DNA of 64,000 nt from Bryopsis sp. KO-2023 (lineage: Eukaryota > Chlorophyta > Ulvophyceae > Bryopsidales > Bryopsidaceae), in NCBI GenBank assembly GCA_030272585.1, contig BSYQ01000014.1, positions 2,232,001 to 2,296,000 on the forward strand, given 5' to 3'. The translations under genes and the position numbers were made by a program. Every line of letters starts with the position of its first letter. Positions within the stretch are counted from its first letter, which is position 1. Below are positions 33,602 to 47,500 of this stretch, one piece after another. The notes beneath the pieces are model-generated. The model searched no databases. It was not told where the DNA came from and worked only from the letters and a program-made list of their open reading frames with translations.

Positions 33602-35919
33602 ATGATGGGGGTTCCACCCAGTGGAAAAAGAGGTCATTGCTTTCTCAAGACGCTGACAGTCTTGTTGGGTCTAGCCCTGGCTGGAATGGTGCTGCATTTG
33701 AGTGATCCTTTCAAAACACACACTGTCACCTTCATTGACGGGGGCGGGGTGCGAAACATGAGGGTTCTGTCCTTTAAGGGAAAGGGGTCGGATTCTGTAG
33801 CAGAACCAGAAGGTAGTAGTGTAGTGCATGAACAAGAGAGCTCCCACATGGATCAATTGTTCATATGTTTTAGAGTAAATTATGGTGCTCAGTTTCGGCA
33901 GTTTTGATTCCAAGTTTTGATTGTGTTTCTTTTCTTTTTGATGGGTTGCATCAAGTAGGGCTGATGACAGTGTCAGTTTTCATTTATGAGTGATTGAATC
34001 TGTCCCTGTATGTGGTGCATTTCAGGAGTTGATTCAGCAGTCAGAGGGCACGCTCTTCTTTCGGACAAGTAGGAAACAAAGCATGGCTGTGAGGAAATAT
34101 GAGCCAGGGCTTATTTATTTCTCAGCATCAGCTCACATATGTGCAAGGACATGAAGCGGATAAAGAGATTTTGACTTATAGAAATTTTTTTGGTTTCTTT
34201 TTCGCTTAGAGGTTCTGCTTCGATGTCGAAGGAAGAGGGGGAGGGGGTGAATGTTGGCAAAAACCCCTCAGCTTTGATGGGACTTGTCACCACGCATCAC
34301 AAAACTGGAACGCAACTGTTTTCCATAGTGCTGGCAGACATTTGCTCTCGTGTCGGAGTGGATTTCCAGATGGTAATTAATCAACCAATCGATCTCTCAA
34401 TGTGGAGCTTCTCGATATGAGGAATTTCTGAAACCTAGAAGTGTGGGCGGCGCTTAAAAGGGACAGTTGGGGGGTTGTGTTTGTAGGTTGGCGGTATGGT
34501 TCCCTTGGGAAATTTGGCGTTCGACCGTGTGGTGGGGTACTCTGCTGCAGCAAATTCTGATGGAAGGATTGCAATGTCTATGCATGGATTCAAAGAGACC
34601 TGTGCTGCTGAAGAGGAATGCGATCGATTTGATGCGGAATGCAGAATATCCACATGCAAACTCCTTGACAATGGAGACCAGGTATCGAAAAACTGCTGGT
34701 AGTGTCATCATCATTATACTATCCATTTGTCCATTTTTTTAATCATATAATTTTATTTTTCTGGGGGAGGGAGCTTCCTAACGAGTTTGTGGCATCCAGC
34801 TATCGTTTCATTTTGACCGACCTATTTATGGAAGGGTGTTCTGGATGCAGAGCTATGGGATTGTGCATGTTGTAAGAAACCCGCTAGAGATGCTGATTTC
34901 CGCTTATTTGTACCATCGAGAAATGGGGAGCGCTCTTATTGAACAAGGATTCGAGCTGTGGCTGCTGAAAGATAAATCACACTTGCTGCCAGAAGATATG
35001 CGTGCAAGATTCAAAGGAGTCCCATACCACGAGGTAAATTGCCAAAATATGTGTTTGCACATTTTATAATACGGCAGGGCCAGGGGACTCACTGTTGGAA
35101 TTTGGAGGGAAAAAAGAGAGTTTTAAAAATCATACTAAGATACTGATAGACCTGTCATTCTAGGAATTGCATATGTGATTTATTCGCTCTTTTCTTTTGT
35201 AACTGTAACAGATCTTGCAAGAGTTGAGTGTGAGGGAAGGCCTCCGAGCAGAATATTTGGTGAATGGCGGTCAAATCTTCCGGGCGGCCAGAAACTACAG
35301 AGATTTGAAAAACCGAAGCGGGGCGATGAATATTCGCTTCGAGGATGTGCAAAATGACTACGAAGCAACCATGAAAAGAGTGTTTGAGAAGATTAACCTG
35401 TCCGAACAAAATGTACCAATAGAAAACTTGCTGGAGGTAAGAATTTATGGAGTTGCATCTAGAGCACTTTTTTCCCCTGTGGTTTGAAGCAAACGACCTG
35501 AAATTGGCTGACAGACATACAGTTGAAATGTATGGGACGATGGCAGGATGTCGAATGAAAGTGATTTTTTTCTTAAACAATAAAGTTGACCAAACAATAT
35601 TGTTATTAATAACAGACACTATTTAATGTTTGTTTTTAGATGCCTTTTTCTGTTCTCAGTACCATAGCAGATGCATTGGAATCTTTTACACTTGCATTTT
35701 GGCATATTATAGGTTGCGGGCAAATATGACACTCAAAGTATGCCCCAAAAAATGAAGTGGAAACGAGCAGGTATGCATATGACTGAGGGAAAATTCGACA
35801 AAGCCGCTCTACGAAAAGCGATTTCTGAGGATCAGGAGCTGAGAAACGCTGTGAACAGCCTGGCCAAAGAAATGGGCTACAAAACACCTTTTGTGCAAAA
35901 GTTAACTACCACAACTTGA
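33602..35919 (+). CDS. Golgi-type (type II membrane) sulfotransferase-like protein
   Basis: Six exons: 33602-33812, 34212-34372, 34487-34681, 34851-35033, 35212-35436 and 35713-35919; 393 aa, all phases closing. A short basic N-terminus is followed by one hydrophobic helix (about 13-33), giving the type II topology of Golgi sulfotransferases. The PAPS 5'-phosphosulfate loop is THHKTGT (98-104) and the 3'-phosphate motif is RNPLEMLISAY (198-208), about 95 residues later as in the family. NIRFEDV and a C-terminal helical region (KALRKAIS-like) follow. Cys pairs at KETCAAEEEC and ECRISTC fit a lumenal fold. The acceptor could be a polysaccharide, glycan or protein tyrosine; the sequence does not say. 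Exon 2's acceptor (CTTAGAG) was chosen to keep frame. The family call is solid, the substrate unknown. Confidence 0.82.
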
Positions 35920-37010
35920 AAAAAAACGATGTATTTTAATTGAATGATCATGTGTTCTGAGGAACACAACTTTTTTTCTTTTGATTTGTTCTTGTGTGTT
36001 TTTGTGTATACTTTTTTTTTAGTTTTTGATTAACCTGGGGTGTTTTTTCGTGGGTTTCATCAAACAGAGTACTTTCCATTTTTTTATTTAAAAAAGAAAG
36101 AACAATGATACTTGATTTTTTTTTAAATACTGAGCATAAGAAAAAAAGATAAAAAGACATTTTTTTCCCCTTTCTTCCTGCAAAAAACAGAAAGAGTTAG
36201 CGTGACAAAAGAAAGTACGCCTAGTTGTGTGTTTTTACTTGATCGTTGTGGTTATATGCTATCAAAGAATCCTACCCAGAAAAAAGCAATGAAAAAAAAA
36301 ATGGAGAGGAAAAAAAAGGGAACGGAAAGAAGAAAAAAAGTGGGAATGAGGTCATTAAAAAAATATATTGGTCTCAAGACCAAAAAAAATACCAGGGATA
36401 TGTGCATTGTTTTTTTGTTTGTTTTTTCTGCTCTTTCCCAATTTTTTTGGTGAAAAAGAACTTTTTTATTTGATTGTGTGACACAATTTGTGTCCTAGCA
36501 ACGTCGACTCTTTCATTTCGTTTTTTTTTTTAAATCCTATGATTCTGGATTTTTTTTCCGGTTTTTTAAATCCTATGATTCTGGATTTGTTTTTTGGGTA
36601 TTGGTTTAGAAGAGGGAGGGACTTGGAAGAGTCTTATGTTTCTTCGTTGGGTTTTGGGGGTAAATATATATTTCTCGCTAACATTTTTTTTTCCTTGTTA
36701 GCAATAACATGGGGAAATGGTAGTGGAGCAAAATTCTTCATTTCAAATTAAATGGGCAAGAGCTCATCCTCTCAGCACATGTTTTTTTTCGCTAGTTTTT
36801 CTTGTTCTTCGACTGGTTTTTGGGTAAATTGACACATGCCGAACAAATGACTGGAAGGAGGACTTTTTTTTCTTATTTTTCTCTTCGACGAGCTGTGATC
36901 AGACAGTCTTCGGTAGGCATCTTGATCAGGGCATGGATTCAACATTGAATTCCGTGAGAAGTTGAGGATCAGCCACGTCGTGGTTTTGTTTGTACTGAGG
37001 GCAAAGTTTC
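35920..37010. other. Intergenic stretch, no supported gene
   Basis: AT-rich, with a 25-bp unit (TTAAATCCTATGATTCTGGA plus T-run) present twice at 36530-36590. Low-complexity Lys-rich frames here are A-run artefacts. Confidence 0.5.
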
Positions 37011-37014
37011 AGCA

Positions 37015-38110
37015 AATTTTGCTCGATTTATGTCATTGTTCTTGTAAACGTACTAGCATTGTTGCTCCGTTGTCTCGCTAGAGTCCCCCCACTCACCCAC
37101 AAAATGCTTACCCAGTTGGGGGTACGTTAACAACAAAACAAAAATCTAAATGCATTCACCAACTACAAACAAACAAAATTCGCACCCAATTTCTAAGATT
37201 GGTATCATACCTCAAAACAGAGACTCCCGATCTTATTCGAACTCAGCACTTTTTCTCGAAACGAGGAACGAAAGTGTTTTGTTTTTTCACCAAATGCCAC
37301 CAGGTTAACGATAACTGGGCACTCGAAGAAGTGCTCCACATTTCCTCCCTGGTCCATAAACCCATATTGTTGTTGCTGTTGTTAAACCCATATTGGGATC
37401 GATCAGAACACAGTGGGACAGTGGACAGCGAATGAAGAGTGTCACATCATCACAATGTGTCCCTAAAGCATCAAAAAGTCTCCAATTCGATTGCTAGCTT
37501 TTTCCAGCTCCCTGTTTCGCCACACATCTGCACGATAGGGTCGACCAAGTCGGCCAGTCCGTGTGCAAGCTTTGGCATTTTGCCTGCACGTATTTGCCGT
37601 AAATAGGTCGGATCGGCTGATCACCTAAACGTGCGCAGCCATCGGACCAGGAGTTGGCGGCCTGGTGTTGCGATTACATGCTGAATGGCGGTGATCAGTC
37701 CACAATGCTCTGAAGGAAGAGGACTGGTTTGGCAGAAGATTGTGTTGAGAGGACCTCAACAATGTTTTTGGAGAAAAATTGGCAGCTGGAGATGAATGAG
37801 GTACGTTAGATCCACTCAGATTTCTTGCAATCAATCTATGCATTCATTACTTCATTTATGGTGCTCAAAACAAGGGGCAGTGCTGCTACCCACCTGATAC
37901 TGGTATGTGTCCTGCATTCATCGAACACATTTAACTGATATTGCAAAAAATTATCCTTTTTCGCATGAAGGTTCTTTTCTGTGAATTTTGTTCTCTTTTT
38001 TTGTGGCCTGTTTTGTTTTTGGCTTGCACCCCCCAGTGGTCAGACATTCAAACTCTTTCTAACTGGGCCGATTTTCCTGTGAAATACTGGTGGAGGCAAG
38101 AAGGAGGAGG
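37015..38110 (-). repeat. Inverted duplication, right arm
   Basis: Reverse-orientation match to 26840-27790 plus 30940-31050. Read on the minus strand it carries the same order of blocks, including DTYQYQ followed by GTGGGT, PAANFSPKTLLRSSQHNLLPNQ and VEHFFECPVI. Divergence and indels show it is old. The right arm is continuous, whereas the left is split. Confidence 0.7.
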
Positions 38111-38569
38111 TACAGCCTTGGATGTCGAAATGAGGGTCAAAAAGACATTCAGCCAAACCCTGTGGCTGCCATGGGGGAAATCAACCTTACATATGAAAAT
38201 TGAAGAACATGAATGGAGCGGCAGTAGGTGACATAATTGCAAGAACTGTTTTGGTGGTTTGTTACGTTTCTATCAATTCATGGTCGGATTCATTGGCGCA
38301 AAAACAAACTTTTTGATACCATATTTCTTTTCAATGAAAAGAAGGGACTTTTTCCCTCCCTCTCTCGAAAAAAGGGCACAGTAGATGTAATTGTAAATAT
38401 TTTACAGTTTTTTTTTCTAATTCCCAGGGAGTAAACCTCCCGAAACCCCCCTGGGCAAGATCGTGGCGAGGAAAAAACTGGAAGGCCCACCAACGATCAG
38501 GGCCTAATGCCCCACATGCACTCACAAGACCTAGAACAAAAAAAAAGAGAAAAAAGGGAAAAAGGCCCC

Positions 38570-41500
38570 TCAGTGGAGAGGTGCCAAGTGCTGCTCCGCC
38601 ATTGCCGTCAGCTCCTCGAAGATCGGCCTGCACCTAGGGCAGAGCCCCCCCACGAAGGCATGTACCATGTACGTGTAGGTAATGGCTCCTGCAACGGTAC
38701 ACTTTCTGGTCAGCATTGAGTTGTTGTTGTTTTCTGATTAAATTAGGACGAAATTCTGATGTGCACTCATGCAAAAACAGAATTCTGTTTGTTTCCTTAC
38801 AAGCTCGTAATGGGAAGTGAATTAGACCATAATTCTGCAGCTCATTTTCAAACACTTTGTTGAGTTTGTATATGTACTGAATTAATTTTTGCTTCAAGAA
38901 CAGGTGTGAATACATACCTTGGAGGAGCTCTGCCCTAGTGGATGCTGGAAGATCCTTCCTGGCTTGGGCCATTGCCAGGGGGAGGTACACCGCGAGGAGC
39001 TCCAGAGCTGCCACCCGGACATCACGCCAGATGCCCTTTTTCCAGGGCAGCCGTGCCTTCGCAAATTTTGCGGCCACCTCCCCCTCCTGCTGCTGCAGCT
39101 TGTCCACCTTGGCGATGGTGGTGCGCTGCCAAAATGAAAAACAAAGCATATTACTCGTTTGATTGATTTCCATAAGTTTTGAAGAGTTGTATGGAACAAA
39201 GAAAAAGATGGATTTCTTTCTTTGATTTTCAAATTGTTAGTTTCACACACGCAACTGGAAACTCGATGTTTGTCCCCAGAAAATTTTCAAACACTTTTTT
39301 TCCACACAAAACAAGACATCTTCAACTCTTATGAAAGAAAATAGTTTACAGTAAGGATAAGGATGAAAACAATACCGTGTTTTATAAAATTAATTATGGA
39401 AATACTTGTTACGCCCAAGAATAATTACAAAAAAAAAACTACGTTCGTCCAAAAAGCGACATTAGCTTTTTCAACGTTTATCTATTTCGTTCCATCCATT
39501 GACCACAAGGCTTTTGTTTGGTTTTCGTCAATTCCTATTCACTGCAAAACAGCTTTGTTTCGCCGAATTATTTTTACATGAAATTCTGACCTGGATTTGT
39601 TTTCACGACAGGGCTGGATTCGATCTAAATTTGAGTCAATTTAATTTGGCTGGGACTAATTTCAGCCATTTCGAGGGGAGGAGAAAGCAATTCCAGGCCA
39701 GAATTTGTTTGTTTTTCCCAAAAAGAAAGAACCATTTCTTTTCAGAAAACGGTTCCATTAGTCACAGTCCACTCATTTGGGTGGGAGATTATCAGAGCTA
39801 TAAGCTTGCAGCATGGCATGATCTCCTATCTCCCGCCTGCCTTGGTTTCTTGGGCCCCTAGCGGATTTTGGGTGGGCCACAAATTGTGACTCACAATATG
39901 TGAACTTAAGCCTAAAAGATGAAGAGGAGGTGGTTGGATTGAAGTGGATAGGTTTTTTATAAATGGGATTGGCTGGATTTTCACCAGCTTGTGGGACTGG
40001 TTTTCTGTGATTAATTCGACATTTTTTCCTCTTTTTGTTTGTTTGTTTTTTCTGTGAGCCAGAATGTGGTTGGGCTACAGTCAATCAATAATAATTGAAT
40101 GTAATTGATTGTCATTGTCACTTAATAATTACAGTAAATTTTCAGGAGCTGCAAGTTATATAGTTGTACTAGTGGATTATTGTCTAATGAGTATCTCTTT
40201 CTCTCTGGAAATTATCACAGTTTCCAGGTTGCTACACATGCTTGGGAGTCGTGTAACTCATATATTTGGTTTTCCAACTGATATATGTAGTTCCTAACGA
40301 GCAGAGATAGGACTTTACGGTTACGGTCACCGTAACCGGACCGTAACCACCGTAACCGGACCGTAACCGGAGTACAATTTTCGTCAGAAAATCGTACTTT
40401 TACGGCCGTAACCGTAGCACCGTACCACTCCGTACCGCTCCGTACCGGACCGTAACGACCGTAACGGCCGTAACAACCGTAAACCGTAGAAAGTGACCCC
40501 CGCAGGGTCCCGCGATTCCAAAGGAACCTAGGGGGATTCGAACCCGCGACCCTACTGACTGCAGCCTAACGCTTTAGCACTGAACCACGCTACTTCACGG
40601 TGATTTAGGGCCTACCGTAGTTATACCGTACCTGTTCCGTACCGTAAAAACAACATATTACTCCGGTTACGGTACGGAGTTACGGCCGTAGTACGGTGAC
40701 CGTAACCCGACCGTAACCGGACCGGACCGGAGTCGGACCAAAAATTTGGCCCAAGTCCTATCTCTGCTAACGAGTTGTTCGTCAACTAAGGCAATTGTAT
40801 TTTTGCACAATTAATTACAGAAAAAGTAATTACACATTATCGAAAACTGTAATTAATGTAACAAGTTTTTTCATAGTTAAACACGGTATTGCAGTCCAAC
40901 CAAAAGAAGGTAGTTTATTGAGCACAAACATCCTTTTTACTTACTGATACCAGCTGCTGACGTCTAGGGACGTCAGACGTCAAAGGCGTCATGCATCTGA
41001 CGTCTGTGAAGCGTCAGATGCATCCCCGGTGAATGACAGCATCCTCCCAAGGAGGTACTACTGAACTACAGCGAGGAAACCACCGCAAGAGCACAGAGTC
41101 AAGACAATGGTTCGATCAATCAGATTGGGACTTGCGAGACTGAGGTCTTGGGTTCGAGTCTGAGTGGGAACGTGCTTCGGTTTGGGCCTGTGTGTGAGTG
41201 TGTGAGTGAGTCAGGAGTAGAACTGGCGGCTGTGAGTCAGGGTAGTGGGAGTGTTACGGGTGGTTAGTCACCCTCGGGAAAGTCGAACTGGGAGTTGAAA
41301 TGATGGGACGCTTGATGTAACCTTGCTTTTCAGTGATCTGTTTGTGTGACCCCGAGTCTGTGACCCGTGCGATTTTGTGTGACCGTTCCACCGCCGCCTC
41401 ACTCTTTCCCGAGATAGGAGACGTCGCTCGCGGACGTCAGTCCTCCCGAGCGATAACATTTTTTGGTTTCGGAGCCCGAAGGAACCGACTGGACTGGAGC

Positions 41501-44500
41501 TCTCCGCTGGTTTGACCAGCAGGTTTGTTCGAGGCGCTTAACGCCAGTCGTAAGGTCGTGGGAAAACGGGAAAAAAGGCAAACGCAGTGAACGGGAAAAA
41601 AGGAAAACGTGTGGTAGCAACGTTGGAAAAGAATCACACCCATAAAAAGAGAGAAAAGAGGGTGCCAACGTTCAGTCGTGTGACAGGACGTTTGGGAAAA
41701 AGGTTACCCTGTAACCTGCGTCGCTGTCAGCGAACTGTAGTACTCAGGTTCGAAGGGTTAGAGTCGGACGTGAAGGGGTATAGTAGTATTACGTATAGTA
41801 ACTCTCACGGCAAGGGCACGTGGGTTATCCGTTCACAGTTCGGCAAGGACAGGTCGTGGCGCGAAAGTCAACGGTCTACAGTTGACAGTAACCGTTGCCT
41901 GGAAAGTCAACTGAAAGTCAAGCGACCAGAATGGCTCTGGTTCCGGTCGTTACGGAAAGCGACATGGTCGCAATAAGCGACGAAGTCATGGAAGGGTCAG
42001 AAGTGCAACCAATGGTGCACCAGCAAATTCAGAATATACAGATCAATGGTTCTGATCATACTGAAATGCAAAGACAGATTGAGGTCTGGGGTGGAACAGT
42101 AACCAACCACCTCCAGCAATCATTGACCTCCATGCAGAACCAGGTTCAACAAGTCCAGGTTGAACTCTATACACACAGAGAGCAAACAGAGCTACATCAG
42201 TCAACTCTAAAGGAAGAGTTGCAGTCAGCCTTAGTGCACAGTTTGGAAGAACAGAGTCGAAAACTACAGCAGACTCAGGAGCTACATGCAAAGGACTTTT
42301 ATCAAAGCCTCACTGCAAATACAAACACTCAACTGAAGGACCTTGGTGAACAGTTGAGAAGCACAGGAAAAGAACATGCTGTAGGCATGGCTCAGTGGAA
42401 AAATAAGAACCAAACAGAGCTGGAACTATTCCAGAAGAAGCAGTTAGCTCTTCAGGAGCAACTGATGTTGGTTCAAAAGAAACAACAGGAAGATATTAAT
42501 GCCCAATTATATGAAGTGTCTCAGCACATGCAAAGAATGCAAAAACAGCTGATGGAAGAGAGGGAGAGTATGACAAACACAATGACTAGCATACTACAAG
42601 GAGAATTGGACTCCTATCCTGCAGTCATTCAGAAAATGGTAGCTACAGCAGTGGATGAAACCACCACAGCTATTGAAGACAAGTATAACAATGCTGAAGG
42701 ACAGAAAGCAGATCTAGAAGAGACTAGATGGGCTTTAACTGATCCAGACTATCAGAAAGCAGTTGATGGCTGGATGAAGGATGGAATTCTGAGAGCACCT
42801 ATTCCTCCACAAGTGATGCAAGTGCATATGATGCAAGCAACACAAACAGTACAGAATACAGAGGAAGGAGAAACTGAGGGACAAACTCAGAATATCCCAA
42901 CATCTGGTCAGCCACCAGTACAGCAAGTTATACCTGCCACAAGTACTGGAGCAGTACCTCCAGGACCCTCTTCTTTAGGTCTGATAGACCTCACTTCAGG
43001 ACAACAACTGTCCATGGGTTTACCACCCCCTCTACTGCAACCACCAGCAGTAACTATAGCACCTCCAGTTACCTTTACTGTAGGCACTACCCCAGCACCA
43101 TCAGGAATGGGAATTCGACCACCAAATCCCTTTGAACAGTTAACAAGTCAAAGAGCATCCAGTGGTGGTGCACCTGGAGGAAATCCAGGGGATCCAAATG
43201 GATCAAATGGACCAAATGGCCCAGACAGACCAGGCATGCCTAGAGCATCTGGTTCTGGACATCCAGGGCCAGGGAATGGTGGTGATGGTGGTGGAGGTGA
43301 TGGAGGAGGTCCCCCAGGAGGAGGACCACCTGATAGAGATCCTAGTGGCACATCAGGAGGTTCAGGACAAGGTCCTGATAGACCTTACAGCAAACAGATT
43401 AAGCTCACTCCCCCAGAGAAATTCACAGGAGATGAAAGGATGTCTGCAACAGAATGGATACTAGGAATGAAGAGATGGTTGCAGAATCAACACATCTTAG
43501 AGAGAGACTGGTTATCCTGTTTTCAGTCACATCTCCAGGGAGATGCACTTAGCTGGTTAAACCTGATGGATATACAGATCATGAATCAGGAAAAAACAGA
43601 GTATGCTAGCTGGCAAGAGTTCACTCAAGAACTAAGGAATGTTTTTGAGCCAGTCTCCCTAATAGAGACTGCCAGAAAACAATTAAGAACTCTAAGGCAG
43701 ACTGGAACTGCCTTAGGCTACATCAGACTCTTCAGAAAGCTGATGTTTAGACTCCCTAACCTACCTCAAGAAGAAAGGTATGCTGCCTTTGTGGATGGGC
43801 TAGCAGATAGGAATATGCAAGCACAGGTTATGACCCTGTGTGATGGGGATCTGGATAAGGCCATCCTCACAGTCCAAAGACTCTCTGCAACTATAGGCAG
43901 TAGAGGTGGCACTACTAGTAGCTTTAGAGGCAGAGGTAGAGGGAGGGGAAGATTTGGACAGAGAAATACACAAATGTCAGCAGTGATAGCTGCTGCAACA
44001 TCACAACTGCCCCCTGCAGCAAATTCAGTTAAGGCTGTGCAGCAGAGAGGTCAGATGGGATCTAGGCCCTCCAGGGGAGGATCCTTCAAGTGTTTTCTAT
44101 GTGGAAGCACAGAGCATGGGGTGAGACAGTGTCCCAAACTGTCCCAAGCTCAGAAAGCCCTGAAGAAGGGAAACTAAAAGAGGAGGCTAGTGTTGGGTCA
44201 GCTAAGCCTCCAGATGATATTGAAATGAAAGAACCCACTACAAAAACACCAGCCTCACTAAATGATGGTGTTCAAGAGACACCTGTGGTTGCAGCCCCTA
44301 TTGCAACAGAACAGGAAGCAAACACACTGGATGGGGTCACTCCAGAAGTGTTAATTCAAAAGAAAAAGCAGTCTCAAAAGAGAGTGGATAAACAAACAGA
44401 GGCCACTGTGAGTTTACCCACTAGAGTGGAAGGAAATGTTGAGGGAAAGGAACCAGTTCAGACTGCAGTAGCTCAGGCTACAGCAGCATATAGAGGATAT

Positions 44501-47500
44501 GAACTGGCAGGATTTATTGGTGCAAAGAAAGCTACAGCATACATTGATACAGGATCCACTGCTAATTATATTAGCATGGATGCAGTCAAGGAACTGGGAC
44601 TGCAATACAAACCACAAGAAACTCCTGTTAAGTTTCTAGATGGTACAGAAAGGAAATCAGTGGGGAGATGTTATGGCATCCCATTTGTCTGTGGAAAGAT
44701 CCAGCTCTCATTTGATGCTGATGTCTTTCCAGACAGTAATCACCCAATCCTGCTGGGATTGCCCTGGCTCATACACTACAATCCCAAAGTGGATTTTAAG
44801 TCAGGAATAATCACAGTCAACAAGGGCAAAAAGAGTGTAAAATTACCACTCTCAGTGATGCCTGAATATCAGCTCAAACCCACTGGAGCTACAGAACTTT
44901 CCTTTTGTTCTAGTGGCAGAATCAAAAGACAGATAGAAAAAGGGGAAATTAAACACATCATCATGGTGGTGATCAGGCCAGAGGATGAATCAAAGACTGG
45001 AGTAGAAACAATCCCAGAACAAAGAGAAGGGGATGATCTACAGAAAATCCTGCAGGAGGATATGGATCCCAGGATTAAGGAAGTACTGACTCAGTACAGA
45101 AAAGTGTTTGCAAAGGATTTGCCTAAGGGTGTACCTCCTGTCAGACTGGGTCATGAATTCAGGATTGATCTGGAGGAGGGTACAGAACCCATGTATAGAC
45201 CCCTATACAAACTGTCTCCTCTTGAGTTAGATGAGGTTAAAAGACAGTTAGATTACCTGTTGGAGATGGATTTCATAGAACCATCACAGTCACCATTTGG
45301 GGCACCCATCCTGTTTGTCCCTAAGAAAGATGGAGGGCTCAGGATGTGCCTGGATTACAGATGGCTCAATAAGAAAACCATCAAAAATAGGTACCCTCTG
45401 CCCTTACCAGAGGAGATGATTGACAGGGTGCATGGGGCTAAATATTTCACTAAGATTGACCTGAGATCAGGCTACTGGCAGATGCCTCTAAGGGAAGAGG
45501 ACAGGCCTAAGACTGCCTTTAGAAGCAGATTTGGACACTATCAGTTCAAAGTGCTTTCATTTGGACTTACTAATGCTCCAGCACAATATATGAACATGGT
45601 GAATGACATATTCAAGGATATGTTGGATTTATTTGTGCTGATCTTCATTGATGACCTTCTGATCTATTCCAGAAGCATCTCTGAGCATGTAGAACATCTG
45701 GCAGCAGTCTTAGCCAGGCTACAGAAGTATAGTCTATTTGCAAAGGCCACCAAAAGTGAAATCTGTGTGAAGGAAACAGATTTCTGTGGATTTTGGTTGA
45801 GTGAAAAAGGGATCTCAGCAATGGATGTGAAAGTTAAGGCAATCAGGGATTGGAAGCCCTTAAAGACAGTTACAGATGTCAGGAGTTTTCTGGGGATGGT
45901 TTCCTTCTATAGGAGATTCATCCCAGACTTTGCAAAGATAGCAGGCCCTCTGCATGACTTAACTAAGAAGGATGTCATGTGGGAGTGGGGATCTGCTCAG
46001 GAACAGGCTTTTCAAACACTTAAAAATGCATTGATGGGGAAACCAGTTCTGATCCATCCTAATCCAGTGAAAGATTACACTGTGATTAGTGATGCATCTG
46101 GGGAAGCAACTGGAGGAGTCCTCTGTCAGGATCATGGCTCTGGATTACAGCCCATAGCCTTTTGCAGTAGAAGATTATCAAAGTCAGAACAGAACTACTC
46201 AGTCTATGAAAGGGAATTATTAGGGATAGCCTACTGTTTGATGCAGTGGAGACATTATTTAGAAGGCTGCCCAGGACTGGTTACAGTCTTTACTGATCAT
46301 CAGCCTTTAACTAATTTCATGGATCAAAAGATGATGTCCAGGCCTCAAGCCAGATGGCTGAGAGCAGGACATTTCCTCAGCATCAAACCAAAAATTCAGT
46401 ACATCCAAGGGAAACTGAATCTGGTTGCTGATGCACTATCAAGAAGTCTTCCAGCAGAGCAGGAACTCAAAGTAGTGAGTTCATTACAGCCTAGCACAGA
46501 AGAGATTACACTCTGGGAACAAGCAACACTGGTAGATGTTGAAATCAAAGACATCTATAATCAAATACTGGATGGAGAGAGAATTCCAGGATATGGAATC
46601 AATGAATCAGGGTTATTGATTTATCAAACTCAGGATGGACTCATGAAGTTATGGGTACCTCAGGAACTGAGGATGAAAGTCCTTACAGAAGGACATGATA
46701 ATCAAATCTCTGGACATCTGGGAATAGAGAGAACTCTGGAGCTGATGTCCAGGAAATACTACTGGAATAATATGAAAAAGGATGTCCAGGAATATGTCAG
46801 GACATGTGAGGTTTGCCAGCAAATGAAACCTGAGTTAAGAGCTCAGAAGGGATTGCTGCAACCTATTCCAGTGGCTAATAAGAAATGGGATCAGATCACT
46901 ACTGATCTAGTGACTGATTTACCCCCTGTTGATGGATTTGATTCAATTGCAGTATTTGTTGATAGATTGACTAAGATGGTAAAGTTCATACCCTGCAGTA
47001 AAACAATAGATGCACCTGGGTATGCAAGGATATTCTTTGATCACATCTTCAGGAATCATGGGATTCCCAGTGTGATAATCAGTGATAGGGATACTAGATT
47101 TGCTAGTAAATTTTGGCAGGAGCTAATGAGATGTGTGGGCACTAAAGTGAGAATGTCCACAGCCTTCCATCCTCAAACAGATGGACAAAGTGAAGTCAGC
47201 ATCAGAACATTAGAAAACTTTCTAAGACCCTATGTGGAAGAGCATCCAGAGACATGGATGCAGGGATTAGGGATGGCTGAATTTGCAGCCAACAATGCTG
47301 TACACACATCTACAGGATACAGCCCCTTCTACTTGATGTATGGGGTGCATCCTCAGCTGCCAGGAGATCTACTGGCTGGAAAAGCTCAAGCAGAAGCAGA
47401 GTCAGTTCAGGAAATGATATCACACATGCAGGAAGTCATCAATGATGCCAAAAACAGATATAAGACAGCTCAAGAGAAGATGAGGCAGCAAGCTAATAAG

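Noticed and set aside
40523-40596. A functional tRNA-Cys gene
   Set aside because: B box and anticodon-loop-like sequence are present, but the anticodon and acceptor stems do not pair, and it lies inside a MITE.
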